This document shows, in pieces, positions 17,333 through 27,087 of a stretch of DNA of 64,000 bases. The translations under genes and the position numbers were made by a program. Within the stretch, counting starts at the first letter, position 1; each line of letters begins with the position of its first letter. The DNA lies in the NCBI GenBank assembly GCA_947492175.1, contig CANLMQ010000009.1, positions 124,001-188,000 on the forward strand, written 5' to 3'. The notes beneath the pieces are model-generated. The model was given only the letters and a program-made list of their open reading frames with translations. It made no database searches and had not been told where the DNA came from. This DNA comes from an uncultured Draconibacterium sp. (GTDB lineage: Bacteria; Bacteroidota; Bacteroidia; Bacteroidales; Prolixibacteraceae).

Positions 17333-18940
17333 ATGAATAAACAATATATAATCGGAATAATTTTTCTGGCAAGCATGATATTTTATTCATGCTCCAAGGA
17401 CCTGGATATTGCTCCACCGAATAAAATCACTGACGAACAAATAAAGGAATTGTTGGCATCTGGCGATGAAGAGAAAATATTACTGATAATGGAGAGTATG
17501 GCGAATACCATGCCAACATTATTGAATGGCAGTGGCCTTAGTGGAGCACCGTCGTCTGACGAGCGCTATAATTCCATACAGGGAATGAATTATATGAGGA
17601 GCCTAGAGGGGAATGATATTGTATTCGGCGATAAAAATTTAAGTATTTTTGGTGCCGATGAATATTATTTACGTGATTTTACTTCTACTGCAGTGGATAA
17701 AAACCGTTATTACTGGCATTCATCGTGGAGTGTTATTACAACAGCCAATAAAATGTTGAATTTTCTGGATGATGAAACAGTTGGCGAAAATGCATCTTTG
17801 AAAAAGTTTAAAGCCTGGGGATTAGTAGCTCGTGCCTATGGCTACAACTACCTGATGGATAACTACCAGGATGCTTATTTACAAGGAGGCGATAGTAAAT
17901 TAGGAATTATGTTGTATGATTTTTATTCTCCTACTCAGGATTATAAACCACGTTCAAGCGCAACAGAAACTTATAATTTTATAAAAACTGACTTGACAAC
18001 TGCGATTTCGTTGTTAGATGAGGCAAAGGTTGGATATTCAGTCGATACGCTGAATGATATTGATATGTCTGTGGCTAAGTTTCTTCTGGCAAGGATTGCA
18101 CTTTCCACAGGCGATTGGCCAACAGTAATCTCTAATTGTGATGACATTCTGGAGAATTATCCAGATTTAATGGGAGAAGATGTGTATGGAGGGACAAAGA
18201 ATGATGGAACGGATACCGATCCTGAAATTCGTCCTGAAAAAAATGGTTTCCTGTTTAATGATGTCAATCCTGAAGTTATCTTAGGATGGCCTGTTGGTGA
18301 AGCTCTTATTGGACATAATGCCTGGACAAATCCGTTTGGAGAAGGAAACGGAAGTGCAGGTTATGCACGTATTGATAACCGTTTGTATGAAAAAATTGAT
18401 GAATCTGACTACCGTATAAACTGTTTTATGAAAACAGCTTTTGGCGATTATACCTACCCAACATCAGGAGCTATAGGCTACATACCAGCTTATACGAACC
18501 TGAAATTTGCAGCAACACATGGTATTGGAACAGACGATAAGAAAAACGTTGGTACAGTTACTTGTTATTACATGCGTTCGTCTGAAGTATTATTAATGAA
18601 AGCAGAAGCTCAGGCTCAGGCCGGTAGCGATGGTGCAGCAAAAGAAACCCTGAACATATTGTTGGCTGCACGTACGAAAGCTGGTGAAACTACTTTAACT
18701 TGCGACAATTATAGCAGCATGAGTGGCTTAACAGCTTTGCAGATGGTACAGTTACAAAGCCGTATTGAATTGTGGGGAGAAGATGGACGTGAGTTTTTTA
18801 ACAACAAACGCTGGGGCATTGCCGTCGATCGTTCAAGTTCGGCTAATCATGTCGACAAGGGGAAGTTAAGTGTATCTGACATGACTCTGCAAATTCCGGA
18901 GGAAGAAATGTTGTACAATCCTTTATGTGAGCAAAATTAA
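17333..18940 (+). CDS. SusD/RagB-family glycan-binding lipoprotein
   Basis: This surface lipoprotein of 535 residues has a lipobox around FYSCS, a TPR-rich SusD fold and the late motif RIELWGEDGREFFNNKRWG that is typical of the family. It acts as a lid on the SusC barrel and captures oligosaccharides. It follows susC by 22 bp and is followed by a strong terminator, so SusCD form a transcription unit separate from the enzymes. Confidence 0.96.
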   Translation: MNKQYIIGIIFLASMIFYSCSKDLDIAPPNKITDEQIKELLASGDEEKILLIMESMANTMPTLLNGSGLSGAPSSDERYNSIQGMNYMRSLEGNDIVFGDKNLSIFGADEYYLRDFTSTAVDKNRYYWHSSWSVITTANKMLNFLDDETVGENASLKKFKAWGLVARAYGYNYLMDNYQDAYLQGGDSKLGIMLYDFYSPTQDYKPRSSATETYNFIKTDLTTAISLLDEAKVGYSVDTLNDIDMSVAKFLLARIALSTGDWPTVISNCDDILENYPDLMGEDVYGGTKNDGTDTDPEIRPEKNGFLFNDVNPEVILGWPVGEALIGHNAWTNPFGEGNGSAGYARIDNRLYEKIDESDYRINCFMKTAFGDYTYPTSGAIGYIPAYTNLKFAATHGIGTDDKKNVGTVTCYYMRSSEVLLMKAEAQAQAGSDGAAKETLNILLAARTKAGETTLTCDNYSSMSGLTALQMVQLQSRIELWGEDGREFFNNKRWGIAVDRSSSANHVDKGKLSVSDMTLQIPEEEMLYNPLCEQN

Positions 18941-18969
18941 TGCTTGAGGTGATTTAATAAATATATTGA

Positions 18970-19014
18970 AATCAGGCAATCATTTCTTTGATTGCCTGAT
19001 TACTTTCCTTTTTA
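18970..19014 (+). terminator. Strong intrinsic terminator after susD
   Basis: A perfect 13-bp inverted repeat (AATCAGGCAATCA, 18970-18982, with TGATTGCCTGATT, 18989-19001) encloses a 6-base loop and is followed by a pyrimidine-rich run with five T. It lies 29 bases after the susD stop. Confidence 0.85.
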
Positions 19015-19104
19015 GGAATTGTTATTTATAATTGAATTTTAATCCTGACCATTTAAATCTAAGTCACAGGAGTTTACTAATGCTTGTGCCGGATTTTAAT
19101 ATTC

Positions 19105-19144
19105 AGACTAGTGTGCTTGTATAGTTAAGTCTGGTGTATTTGTA
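19105..19144. promoter_or_regulatory. 17-bp direct repeat upstream of the rhamnosidase operon
   Basis: Two copies of a 17-base unit (19105-19121 and 19128-19144) match at 13 positions, with starts 23 bp apart. The shared core is GTGTnnTTGTA. The repeat lies 64 bases before the GH106-like gene and just after the susD terminator, where a promoter for the enzyme operon is expected. Direct repeats of this size are typical sites for AraC-type or similar activators. Confidence 0.45.
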
Positions 19145-19207
19145 CAACAGTGTTTTTCTGCCAGAGAAGAATACAAATAGCATTTTCAATACCATTTTAA
19201 ATCAATA

Positions 19208-22069
19208 ATGAAACGAAGAACCTTTCTTTCTCAAAGTATGATTCTTTCGGCTGGATGCATAGCTGTAAGATTTCCGGCTTTTGGGATTCATAATAATTTT
19301 AAAGACAGCCTGATAAGTTCAGATTTGTTTAGTGTTTTTAAAGATGTTGATTCTAATTACCGTCCGTTTGTACGCTGGTGGTGGAACGGAGATAAAGTTG
19401 AGAAGAAAGAATTAATTCGAGAATTACACCTACTTAAACAGGCTGGTATTGGTGGTGTTGAAATTAATCCCATCGAATTTCCTTCAACAGGTGACGATTT
19501 GGGAAAAAAATCACTGAGGTGGCTTAGCGATGAGTGGATTGAAATGTTGCAGGTTACTTTTAGCGAGGCTAAAAAGCTCAACATGATGTGTGATTTAATT
19601 GTAGGCTCTGGCTGGCCTTTTGGTGCAGAAACTTTGGAACGCAACGAAAGAGCAAAGGTTGCTTTAATTTATGCCGAGCAGCTCGAAGGGCCAACAGTGT
19701 TCGAAACATCACGTTTTAATATTTTAGATAACGTCGATCCAGGAGTATCAGTACCTTGTCCAAGCCGTACATTTGACATATTGTCAATGAAATTGGTTCC
19801 TGACCCAATGAGCAGTTTGGATCAGGTAATTGAGTTGACAGAAAAAAGAAACGATCAGATTATTAAGGTGGATGTTCCTGCTGGAAAACATTGCTTTTAT
19901 GCATTGGTAAAAGTCGATTCCTTCGCCAGTGTAATAAACGGTGCACCCGCTGCAGCTGGTCCAATTCTTAATCATATGGACAAAGAGGCAGTGCGGAAAT
20001 ACCTTGATCACATGTCGGATACGATACAAAAGCAGACCGGCCCGTTGTCAAATCATTTAAGAGCCTTTTTTACCGATTCAATGGAGTTGGAGGGATGTAA
20101 CTGGAATGAAGATATGGCCACTGAATTTAAGAAACGACGTGGTTATGAATTAATGCCTTATCTGCCGTTTACTATGTTTAAAGTAGGACGTTTGGGGGCT
20201 GTTGTTGATGCGAATTACGGAGTTACAAAAACCGGTGATTTTGCTGAAGAAATTAAACGTGTACGTTTTGATTTTGAACTAACCAAGGCTGAATTATTAC
20301 ATGAACGTTTTACACAAACCTATCTGCAATGGTGCAAAGACAATAATGTGAAATCCCGGGCCCAGGCCTATGGTCGTGCATTTTTCCCTTTGGAGACCAG
20401 TCTTGGTTACGATATTCCGGAAGGTGAATCGTGGACAACCAACTGGTTAAAACACCGTGTGGGAGAAGAAATGTCAGACGACGATTACCGGCGTGGACGC
20501 GGATATACAATGATAAATAAATATGTTTCTTCTGCCGCACATCTTGAGGGGAAACGAATTGTTAGCTGTGAAGAAATGACGAACACTTATAATGTATTCA
20601 ACATTACTTTAGAACAGCTGAAAATAGGTTCCGATATGAGTATCATGTCAGGAATTACACATTCCGTTTGGCATGGATTTAATTATTCTCCACCCGAAGC
20701 CCCTTTCCCGGGGTGGGTTCAGTACGGTTCGTATTACAACGAGAATAACAACTGGTGGCCTTATTTTAAATTGCTGAATCAATACAAGGCACGTATTTCA
20801 AGTTTGTTGCAAAATGCCGATATGTATACCGACATGGTAATCCTTCCTCCCAACTACGATATGTGGGGCGAAATGGGAGTCCAAACAGATCCATTTCCGG
20901 AAAAATTAAATGTTCAGTATACTTCGATTATCTGGGAATCGATAAACAAAACAGGTGGAGCGGCCGATTACACAACAGAAATAATCATTAATAGATCAAC
21001 CGTAAAAGGAGGCAAACTTTGTTATGGCCCCAAAGAATACGGAACAATTTTTCTTCCAGAGGTGACCAGTATCGGAATTTCAACTCTGAAAAAGCTGCTT
21101 GAATTTGTGACTTCGGGAGGACGTGTTTTTTGTATCGAGAAGTATCCTGAAAAATCATTGGGATTAAAAGAATGGAAACAACGCAATACCGAAGTTGCCG
21201 GACTGATAGAAAAACTAAAAACGCACAAAGACAGGTTTGTTCTGCTTCGAAAACCAACCGATAACCGTTTTCTTGAGTGGTACATGCAAGTAATGGAACA
21301 GTACTCCATACCACATTACCTGACAATTGAAACACCAAACCGTTTCTTTATGCAAACCCGTTATCAGGCCGATGATGGAAGCGAACTATTCTTTTTCCAG
21401 AACGTGCACATGCACTATGGTTATAAAACCAATGTATCTTTTTCTAAGTCGATAACCAAAGGACGTTACCCTTGGGTGTGGGAACCGGAAACAGGAGAGC
21501 GCTACCGGATTCAATTGCAGAAAAATGGTTGTGAAATGGATCTTGGCCCGGCTGAATCGCGCATTATTGTTTTTAGCAAAGATAAAGAGGGACAGAAATG
21601 GACTTCTTTACCAGTAACGGGTAAAAATAGTGAAACAGTAAATAATGATTGGGATGTTGAACTTCAGCACAGCCGGGAGCACACTACCGAGAAGTTTAAA
21701 ATGTACGCCTTAAAAGACCTGAAGGAAACTAAATATGTAAGCTTTACTGGAACGGTCGTTTATCGGAAAACCATTCATTTTAATCCTGAAATGGCAAACT
21801 ACATTAATTTGGGCAAAGTGTGGGGAGTTTCTGAACTATTTGTGAATGGTAAATCCTGCGGAATTAAATGGTATGGCAACCGGATATACGATCTATCGGA
21901 GACACTGAAGGAAGGAGAAAATGAGATTGAGGTTCATGTTATTACATCGATGGGAAATTATATGAAAACATTAACCAACAATGAAACAGCACAAAAGTAT
22001 ACAGTTCTCAGAAGTAAAAATCAATCCATACAATCAATGGGAATGTTAGGACCTGTAACTATTTATTAG
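19208..22069 (+). CDS. GH106-type alpha-L-rhamnosidase-like protein
   Basis: This is a large exported enzyme of 953 residues. The start MKRRTFLSQS resembles a Tat motif and is followed by LSAGC, which could be a lipobox, so the protein may be a lipoprotein. The N-terminal part shows RPFVRWWWNGD, IGGVEINPIEF and GSGWPFG, marks of the GH106 and related family. The long middle barrel is followed by a C-terminal beta-sandwich of galactose-binding type (VVYRKTIHF, NLGKVWGVSELFVNGK). GH106 enzymes remove alpha-L-rhamnose from pectic side chains. The two GH28 genes that follow fit a rhamnogalacturonan-like substrate. Other activities on deoxy sugars cannot be excluded. Confidence 0.8.
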   Translation: MKRRTFLSQSMILSAGCIAVRFPAFGIHNNFKDSLISSDLFSVFKDVDSNYRPFVRWWWNGDKVEKKELIRELHLLKQAGIGGVEINPIEFPSTGDDLGKKSLRWLSDEWIEMLQVTFSEAKKLNMMCDLIVGSGWPFGAETLERNERAKVALIYAEQLEGPTVFETSRFNILDNVDPGVSVPCPSRTFDILSMKLVPDPMSSLDQVIELTEKRNDQIIKVDVPAGKHCFYALVKVDSFASVINGAPAAAGPILNHMDKEAVRKYLDHMSDTIQKQTGPLSNHLRAFFTDSMELEGCNWNEDMATEFKKRRGYELMPYLPFTMFKVGRLGAVVDANYGVTKTGDFAEEIKRVRFDFELTKAELLHERFTQTYLQWCKDNNVKSRAQAYGRAFFPLETSLGYDIPEGESWTTNWLKHRVGEEMSDDDYRRGRGYTMINKYVSSAAHLEGKRIVSCEEMTNTYNVFNITLEQLKIGSDMSIMSGITHSVWHGFNYSPPEAPFPGWVQYGSYYNENNNWWPYFKLLNQYKARISSLLQNADMYTDMVILPPNYDMWGEMGVQTDPFPEKLNVQYTSIIWESINKTGGAADYTTEIIINRSTVKGGKLCYGPKEYGTIFLPEVTSIGISTLKKLLEFVTSGGRVFCIEKYPEKSLGLKEWKQRNTEVAGLIEKLKTHKDRFVLLRKPTDNRFLEWYMQVMEQYSIPHYLTIETPNRFFMQTRYQADDGSELFFFQNVHMHYGYKTNVSFSKSITKGRYPWVWEPETGERYRIQLQKNGCEMDLGPAESRIIVFSKDKEGQKWTSLPVTGKNSETVNNDWDVELQHSREHTTEKFKMYALKDLKETKYVSFTGTVVYRKTIHFNPEMANYINLGKVWGVSELFVNGKSCGIKWYGNRIYDLSETLKEGENEIEVHVITSMGNYMKTLTNNETAQKYTVLRSKNQSIQSMGMLGPVTIY

Positions 22070-22087
22070 GTAAAATATTAATCAAAT

Positions 22088-23569
22088 ATGAACATGAAAA
22101 AATTAAAGACATTTGTTCTGCTATTGGCATTATTATCCTGCTCAAAAATTTGGGCCATAGATTATAATGCATCAATTTTTGGTATTAAGTCAAATGGTAC
22201 TACATTGAATACCACCGCAATTCAAAAGGCAATTGATCATATTCATGCAAAGGGTGGAGGCCATCTTAATTTTTATGTTGGTCGTTACCTTACCGGTACT
22301 ATAGAACTGAAATCGAATGTACACATCATATTACATGAAGGAGCAATCCTGGTTGGTTCAACCAATGTTTACGACTACAACTATGACAGCCCTTACCGGG
22401 CATTGGTATATGCGAAAAATGCCGAAAATATCTCAATAACTGGACTTGGAGTTATTGATGGGCAAGGACGGCAACTTGCTTATAATGTTTTGGATCAGGT
22501 TCATAAAGGTATATTGGAAGATCCTTTAAAATATGATCGTTCAGCCCAATATCGTCCGAAAGGCATTTGTTTTCGCGAATGTAAAAATGTTAAGATTGAA
22601 GGCATTACATTAAAAAATGCCGCAGAGTGGGTGCAAATGTATGACCAGTGTGAGAATCTTGAAATTAATAAGATTACTGTTGACAGCAAGGCTTTCTGGA
22701 ACAACGATGGTTTGGATATAGTTGATTGTAAAAATGTATTGGTTACCAATTCATTCTTTGATGCTTCGGACGATGCCATTTGTTTTAAATCACACGATGA
22801 AAGCAAAATGTGCGAAAATGTGGAAGTACGTAACTGTGTTGCACGTTCCAGTGCCAACGGAATTAAGTTTGGAACAGTAACCCGTGGAGGCTATAAAAAC
22901 TTCAAAATTATAAACAACAAAGTTTACGATACGTTCCGCTCGGCCATTACGATTGCTACGCCCGATGGTGGAATGGTTGATAATATTTTAGTTGACAGCC
23001 TTCGTGCATACAATACCGGAAATGCAATATACCTGAGAATTGGGGAACGTTGGAACAAAGGACGAAAAGGAACCATGAGCAATGTTACCATCCGTAATAT
23101 GTATGCAGAGATTCCTGCATCCAAGCCTGACGCCGGTTACGAGTATGAAGGCCCTGTGGAAGATCTTCCGCGAAATGTTTCGCCTGCAAGTATTGTTGGC
23201 CTTCCCGGTCAGTATATTTCCAATGTAACTTTAAGTAATATCGAAATTGTATATCCGGGAGGAAGTAACCCGGAATATGCCTACCGGGGAATTAAAGCTT
23301 CCGATTTGGATGGTATCCCTGAAATGGAATCTGACTATCCTGAGTTTTCGCAGTTTAAGGAATTACCTGCCTGGGGATTTTATGTGCGGCATGCCCAGAA
23401 TTTAACATTCGAAAATGTTACGCTGACTGCTAAAGAAAAAGAATACCGGCCTGCCATTGTTTTCGACGATGTGAAAGGTGCTATTATGTCGGGGATGAAA
23501 TATAACAGTCCTGGTGGAGGGAAAACGGTTCATACCTATAAATCAACCGGAGTTAAACAGAAAAAATAG
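22088..23569 (+). CDS. GH28 family protein (polygalacturonase-like), copy 1
   Basis: This is an exported right-handed beta-helix enzyme of 493 residues with a signal peptide ending near IWAID. The GH28 acids are present: Asp207 in WNNDG, and Asp228 and Asp229 in DASDDAICFKS. The usual GHG motif reads ANG (Asn257), and the expected R-I-K appears as YLRIGERW. It therefore belongs to a divergent GH28 clade whose members are often active on decorated galacturonans. The start could also be the ATG at 22094. It follows the GH106-like gene by 18 bp and precedes a paralogue by 6 bp. Confidence 0.88.
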   Translation: MNMKKLKTFVLLLALLSCSKIWAIDYNASIFGIKSNGTTLNTTAIQKAIDHIHAKGGGHLNFYVGRYLTGTIELKSNVHIILHEGAILVGSTNVYDYNYDSPYRALVYAKNAENISITGLGVIDGQGRQLAYNVLDQVHKGILEDPLKYDRSAQYRPKGICFRECKNVKIEGITLKNAAEWVQMYDQCENLEINKITVDSKAFWNNDGLDIVDCKNVLVTNSFFDASDDAICFKSHDESKMCENVEVRNCVARSSANGIKFGTVTRGGYKNFKIINNKVYDTFRSAITIATPDGGMVDNILVDSLRAYNTGNAIYLRIGERWNKGRKGTMSNVTIRNMYAEIPASKPDAGYEYEGPVEDLPRNVSPASIVGLPGQYISNVTLSNIEIVYPGGSNPEYAYRGIKASDLDGIPEMESDYPEFSQFKELPAWGFYVRHAQNLTFENVTLTAKEKEYRPAIVFDDVKGAIMSGMKYNSPGGGKTVHTYKSTGVKQKK

Positions 23570-23575
23570 GGAGTC

Positions 23576-25099
23576 ATGATCAGAAGTAAATCATTAAAAA
23601 AAGAAATAACAGGGAAGACTAAACTTCTTCTGTCGGCTGTTTTGTTGTTTGCTGCGACACAATTATCAGCCAAAGATTATCAGGTAACCGAGTTTGGAGC
23701 GAAAGCCGATGGAATAACTCTTAATACCCGAACCATACAGAGTGCAATCGATTTTATAAGCGAAAATGGCGGTGGGCGTCTGGTTTTTGATGCCGGCAAT
23801 TATGTTACCGGAACAATTTACCTGAAATCGGATGTAACACTCCACCTGAAATACGGGGCAACCATATTGGGATCAACCAATCCATTTGATTACGTAAGTG
23901 ATCCGAAAATTAAATGGGTGGCAATGATTTTTGCAGTAAATCAGAATAATATAGGAATAACCGGAAGAGGCACCATTAATGGTCGTGGTTTTGTAACTGC
24001 GAATAACCTGGTGAATTATATTCACCGTGGAATTTTCAACGATGAATTAAAATACGATCGGCCACGAGAGTGGAGGAGACCTCAGAATGTTTACTTCCGC
24101 GAATGTACAAATGTGACGATTACCGATATTACTTTACGCGATCCAGCCAGTTGGAACCAGACCTATGACCAGTGTAAAAATCTGTATGTCAATAATATTT
24201 ATGTTGATAGTAAATCATACTGGAATAACGATGGAATTGATATTGTGGATTGCGAAGGTGTGGTGATTAAGAATTCTTATTTCGATGCTGCCGATGATGT
24301 CCTTTGTTTTAAATCGCACGATGCAAACAGTATTTGCCAAAATGTGGTCGTTGAAAATTGTATCGGGCGGTCAAGTGCTAACGGGTTAAAGTTCGGAACT
24401 GTTTCCCGCGGGGGTTTCCGTAATTTCAAAATTAAGAATATTACCATTTTCGACACCTTCCGTTCTGCCATAACTTTTGCTGCTGTTGATGGCGGATTGA
24501 TTGAAAATATTGAGGTCGACAGTGTCCGGTCTATTAATACCGGGAATGTAATTTTTCTGCGTATTGGCGATCGATGGAGTAAGGGCAAAAAACCAAGTAT
24601 GAAAAACATCCGGATATCGAATGTGTATGCGGAGGTGCCCATCGGAAAACCTGATGCAGGTTACAATTATGAAGGACCGATCGAAGACAACCCTCGCAAT
24701 ATTTCGCCGGCAAGTATTGTTGGGCTTCCCGATTATAAGATTCAGGATGTAAAACTAAAAAACATTGAAATTGTATATCCTGGCGCCGGAAATCCGCTGT
24801 ATGCTTACAGAGGAACATCACCGGCTGACCTGGATAGTATTCCGGAAATGCCCGATAGGTATCCTGAATTCTCGCAATGGAAAGAGTTACCTGCCTGGGG
24901 ATTTTATGTTCGTCATGCTGAAGGTGTTGAATTTGAAAATGTAATACTGAGAGCGCAGGAAAAAGATTACAGGCCGGCGATTGTAATGGACGATGTGAAA
25001 GGAGGCTCGTTTAAAGAGGTGCTTTTTACAGAGCCCGAAAGCGAGGGTAAAAAACAAATTATTGAACACAATACAAAAGATGTCACTGTTCATCAATAG
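23576..25099 (+). CDS. GH28 family protein (polygalacturonase-like), copy 2
   Basis: This tandem paralogue of the preceding gene has 507 residues and a signal peptide ending near LSAKD. It keeps the same motifs: WNNDGIDIVDC, DAADDVLCFKSHD, RSSANGLKFGT, FLRIGDRW and the closing FPEFSQWKELPAWGFYVRHAE block. The proteins are clearly alike from end to end, but the DNA differs throughout, so this is an old duplication rather than a recent or assembly copy. The two enzymes may cut neighbouring positions of the same polymer. Confidence 0.88.
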   Translation: MIRSKSLKKEITGKTKLLLSAVLLFAATQLSAKDYQVTEFGAKADGITLNTRTIQSAIDFISENGGGRLVFDAGNYVTGTIYLKSDVTLHLKYGATILGSTNPFDYVSDPKIKWVAMIFAVNQNNIGITGRGTINGRGFVTANNLVNYIHRGIFNDELKYDRPREWRRPQNVYFRECTNVTITDITLRDPASWNQTYDQCKNLYVNNIYVDSKSYWNNDGIDIVDCEGVVIKNSYFDAADDVLCFKSHDANSICQNVVVENCIGRSSANGLKFGTVSRGGFRNFKIKNITIFDTFRSAITFAAVDGGLIENIEVDSVRSINTGNVIFLRIGDRWSKGKKPSMKNIRISNVYAEVPIGKPDAGYNYEGPIEDNPRNISPASIVGLPDYKIQDVKLKNIEIVYPGAGNPLYAYRGTSPADLDSIPEMPDRYPEFSQWKELPAWGFYVRHAEGVEFENVILRAQEKDYRPAIVMDDVKGGSFKEVLFTEPESEGKKQIIEHNTKDVTVHQ

Positions 25100-25130
25100 T
25101 TTTCTGTTTGAAAATCAAAAAAATAAAGTA

Positions 25131-25880
25131 ATGAAAGCATACAAAATAATATTAATTAGTGCGTTACTTCTGTGGTCTTTTTCTCTCACTGCCAAAGAGT
25201 ATAAAGCATCATTGTTTGGGACTGTGTCCGATGGAATTACCTTAAATACTGGTTCTATTCAGTATGCAATTAATCACATTAGCGAAAATGGTGGTGGACG
25301 CCTGGTTTTTTATGTTGGACGTTATCTTACCGGAAGTATTCAGCTAAAATCAAATGTTACAATCGAACTAAAGGAAGGTGCTGTTCTGGTTGCTGCTCCG
25401 TCAGTGTACGACTACGATGGGCCGGAAGATAAGAATGCCCTTATATGGGCAGATAAACAAGACAACATTGGAATTGTAGGAAAAGGAGTAATTGAAGGGC
25501 AGGGAACAGCAGTACTTGAGAGTATAAATAGACAGCTTGAAAAAGGTTATCTGAAAGAAGATGTTGCGAAAACTAGACCAGAGTTAATTTTTATGAAAGG
25601 CTGCAATAATATTACAGTTGATGGGCTTAACCTTAAAGATGCTTGTGGAAATGTCCAGTCTTTTGATGGTTGCACTGGAGTTGATATCAGTAACATTACT
25701 ACAACTAGTATTACAGTTGAAGGTAGTAACGGAATTTTGCTTTCAGAATGTGACGGTGTAAATCTGTCAGACTCTTTTTTCGATATTTCCGGCCAGGAGT
25801 TAAGCTTACTGACAGTTTCAAAGAATCTTTCGGTAGAGAATTGTATAAACAAATCAGGAAAGAAGATTAAGGTTAAATAA
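25131..25880 (+). CDS. Short GH28-like protein lacking catalytic residues
   Basis: This is a 249-residue third member of the tandem, starting at ATG 25131 (the longer frame from 25062 overlaps copy 2 and places a signal peptide internally). It has a signal peptide ending near LTAKE. The N-terminal half aligns well with the two GH28 enzymes (GSIQYAINHISENGGGRLVFYVGRYLTGSI). Where the others have WNNDG and DASDD, this one has EGSNG and DISGQ, so the acid residues are absent. It ends shortly afterwards and lacks the last third of the helix. It may be a binding protein or a decaying copy. A strong terminator follows. Confidence 0.8.
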   Translation: MKAYKIILISALLLWSFSLTAKEYKASLFGTVSDGITLNTGSIQYAINHISENGGGRLVFYVGRYLTGSIQLKSNVTIELKEGAVLVAAPSVYDYDGPEDKNALIWADKQDNIGIVGKGVIEGQGTAVLESINRQLEKGYLKEDVAKTRPELIFMKGCNNITVDGLNLKDACGNVQSFDGCTGVDISNITTTSITVEGSNGILLSECDGVNLSDSFFDISGQELSLLTVSKNLSVENCINKSGKKIKVK

Positions 25881-25893
25881 GGTTCTGTGAATT

Positions 25894-25927
25894 GCACCTG
25901 ATCCTGAGCAGGGATCAGGTGCTTTTT
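25894..25927 (+). terminator. Strong intrinsic terminator closing the GH106/GH28 operon
   Basis: A perfect 11-bp stem (GCACCTGATCC 25894-25904 with GGATCAGGTGC 25912-25922) with a 7-base loop is followed directly by five T. It lies 14 bases after the short GH28-like gene and separates that operon from the DUF4855 gene. Confidence 0.9.
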
Positions 25928-25967
25928 CAGAGATGAGAATCCAGAGACAATCATATAAAACAAAGCA

Positions 25968-27059
25968 ATGAAAATTCATTTTGTTAACCGTTTAATTGTG
26001 TTTGTATTGCTTATATGCACTGCTTTATCCTGCAATAATGCAAGTGACGGTAAGTCTCCATATTACGGCAAGACAAACATTGCTGATATGGTACTGATTT
26101 ATCATGGAGCGGTGCACCGGCCATTGGAATGGAACAAAGATCAATTTATTCCTTATGTAGTGCATCAGGATCGGCAGGGAAAGAAAAACTGGTTGTTTGA
26201 TGGTTTTCTTTTTACCGAATATGTAGATGGGAAAGGCCATCATTTTGCACACGGAAATGCAACTACAACACTTGCCCGTCAGCCGGAATGGAAATGGCTT
26301 ATGGATCGTCAGTTTGAAAAGGATAGGGGATTATCAGGACTTGATCAGTGTATTGGAGAACAGATAAAGGAAATGGGAAATCCTCCTTTTCGTCACAAAG
26401 TAGTTGTGGTAATGCCTGTTCCTGAAAAAGAGCAGACAGATTGGGGGAAAATCAATCGGCCATTAAATTTTACAAACGATGAGGATCGTATTGAGGCCTG
26501 CAAATGGTACGTTGACAGTTTTCTGGAGCGTTACAGGCAACAAGGATATAAAAATTTCGATTTGGAAGGCTTTTATTGGGTGTGTGAAAAAGACGGAACT
26601 TACAGAGATATTCTTGTTCCAATAGGTGATTACATCCGGTCTAAAAATCTCCGGTTCTTCTGGATACCCTACTGGACTGCTTTAGGTTTTGATAATTGGA
26701 AAACCGACAAATTTGATTTAGCCTATATACAGCCCAATTATTTTTTAAAAGATGAAATTCCACGTGAACGGTTGGATGCAGTTTGCGCTTTTGCGAAAGG
26801 CACTAACATGGGGGTGGAAATGGAGTTCGACAGCCGTGCCCTGGCAGATTCTCCTGAAAACAAACGCGATAGGTTAATCAGTTACATTGAGGCATTCGAA
26901 GAAAATGGTGTATTTAAAGAAGCATCTATTGCCTATTATGAAGGAGGTGGAGCTATTTATGATTTTTATCGTTCGGATAATCCGCTTGACAAGGAAATAA
27001 TGGATCGTCTGGCTAATATAATTATCCGACGAAAAAAAATTGAATTCCGAAATAAATAA
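25968..27059 (+). CDS. DUF4855 family lipoprotein
   Basis: This is a 363-residue lipoprotein with a lipobox at ALSCN. Features seen: MVLIYHG near the mature N-terminus, FDLEGFYWVCE, LRFFWIPYWTALG, YIQPNYFL and MGVEMEFDSRA, which match the DUF4855 family. The pattern of beta-strand ends with acidic residues suggests a TIM-barrel hydrolase, but no activity is established that I can name. It opens the long co-directional block after the terminator at 25894 and precedes a fucosidase by 28 bp, so it probably works on the same glycan. Confidence 0.72.
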   Translation: MKIHFVNRLIVFVLLICTALSCNNASDGKSPYYGKTNIADMVLIYHGAVHRPLEWNKDQFIPYVVHQDRQGKKNWLFDGFLFTEYVDGKGHHFAHGNATTTLARQPEWKWLMDRQFEKDRGLSGLDQCIGEQIKEMGNPPFRHKVVVVMPVPEKEQTDWGKINRPLNFTNDEDRIEACKWYVDSFLERYRQQGYKNFDLEGFYWVCEKDGTYRDILVPIGDYIRSKNLRFFWIPYWTALGFDNWKTDKFDLAYIQPNYFLKDEIPRERLDAVCAFAKGTNMGVEMEFDSRALADSPENKRDRLISYIEAFEENGVFKEASIAYYEGGGAIYDFYRSDNPLDKEIMDRLANIIIRRKKIEFRNK

Positions 27060-27087
27060 AAATTAAGGTTTAGAGAATTTCAGAAGT

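Noticed and set aside
22088..25880. Tandem GH28 genes as an assembly duplication
   Set aside because: The copies differ throughout at the DNA level and in length; they are similar only as proteins, so they are true paralogues.
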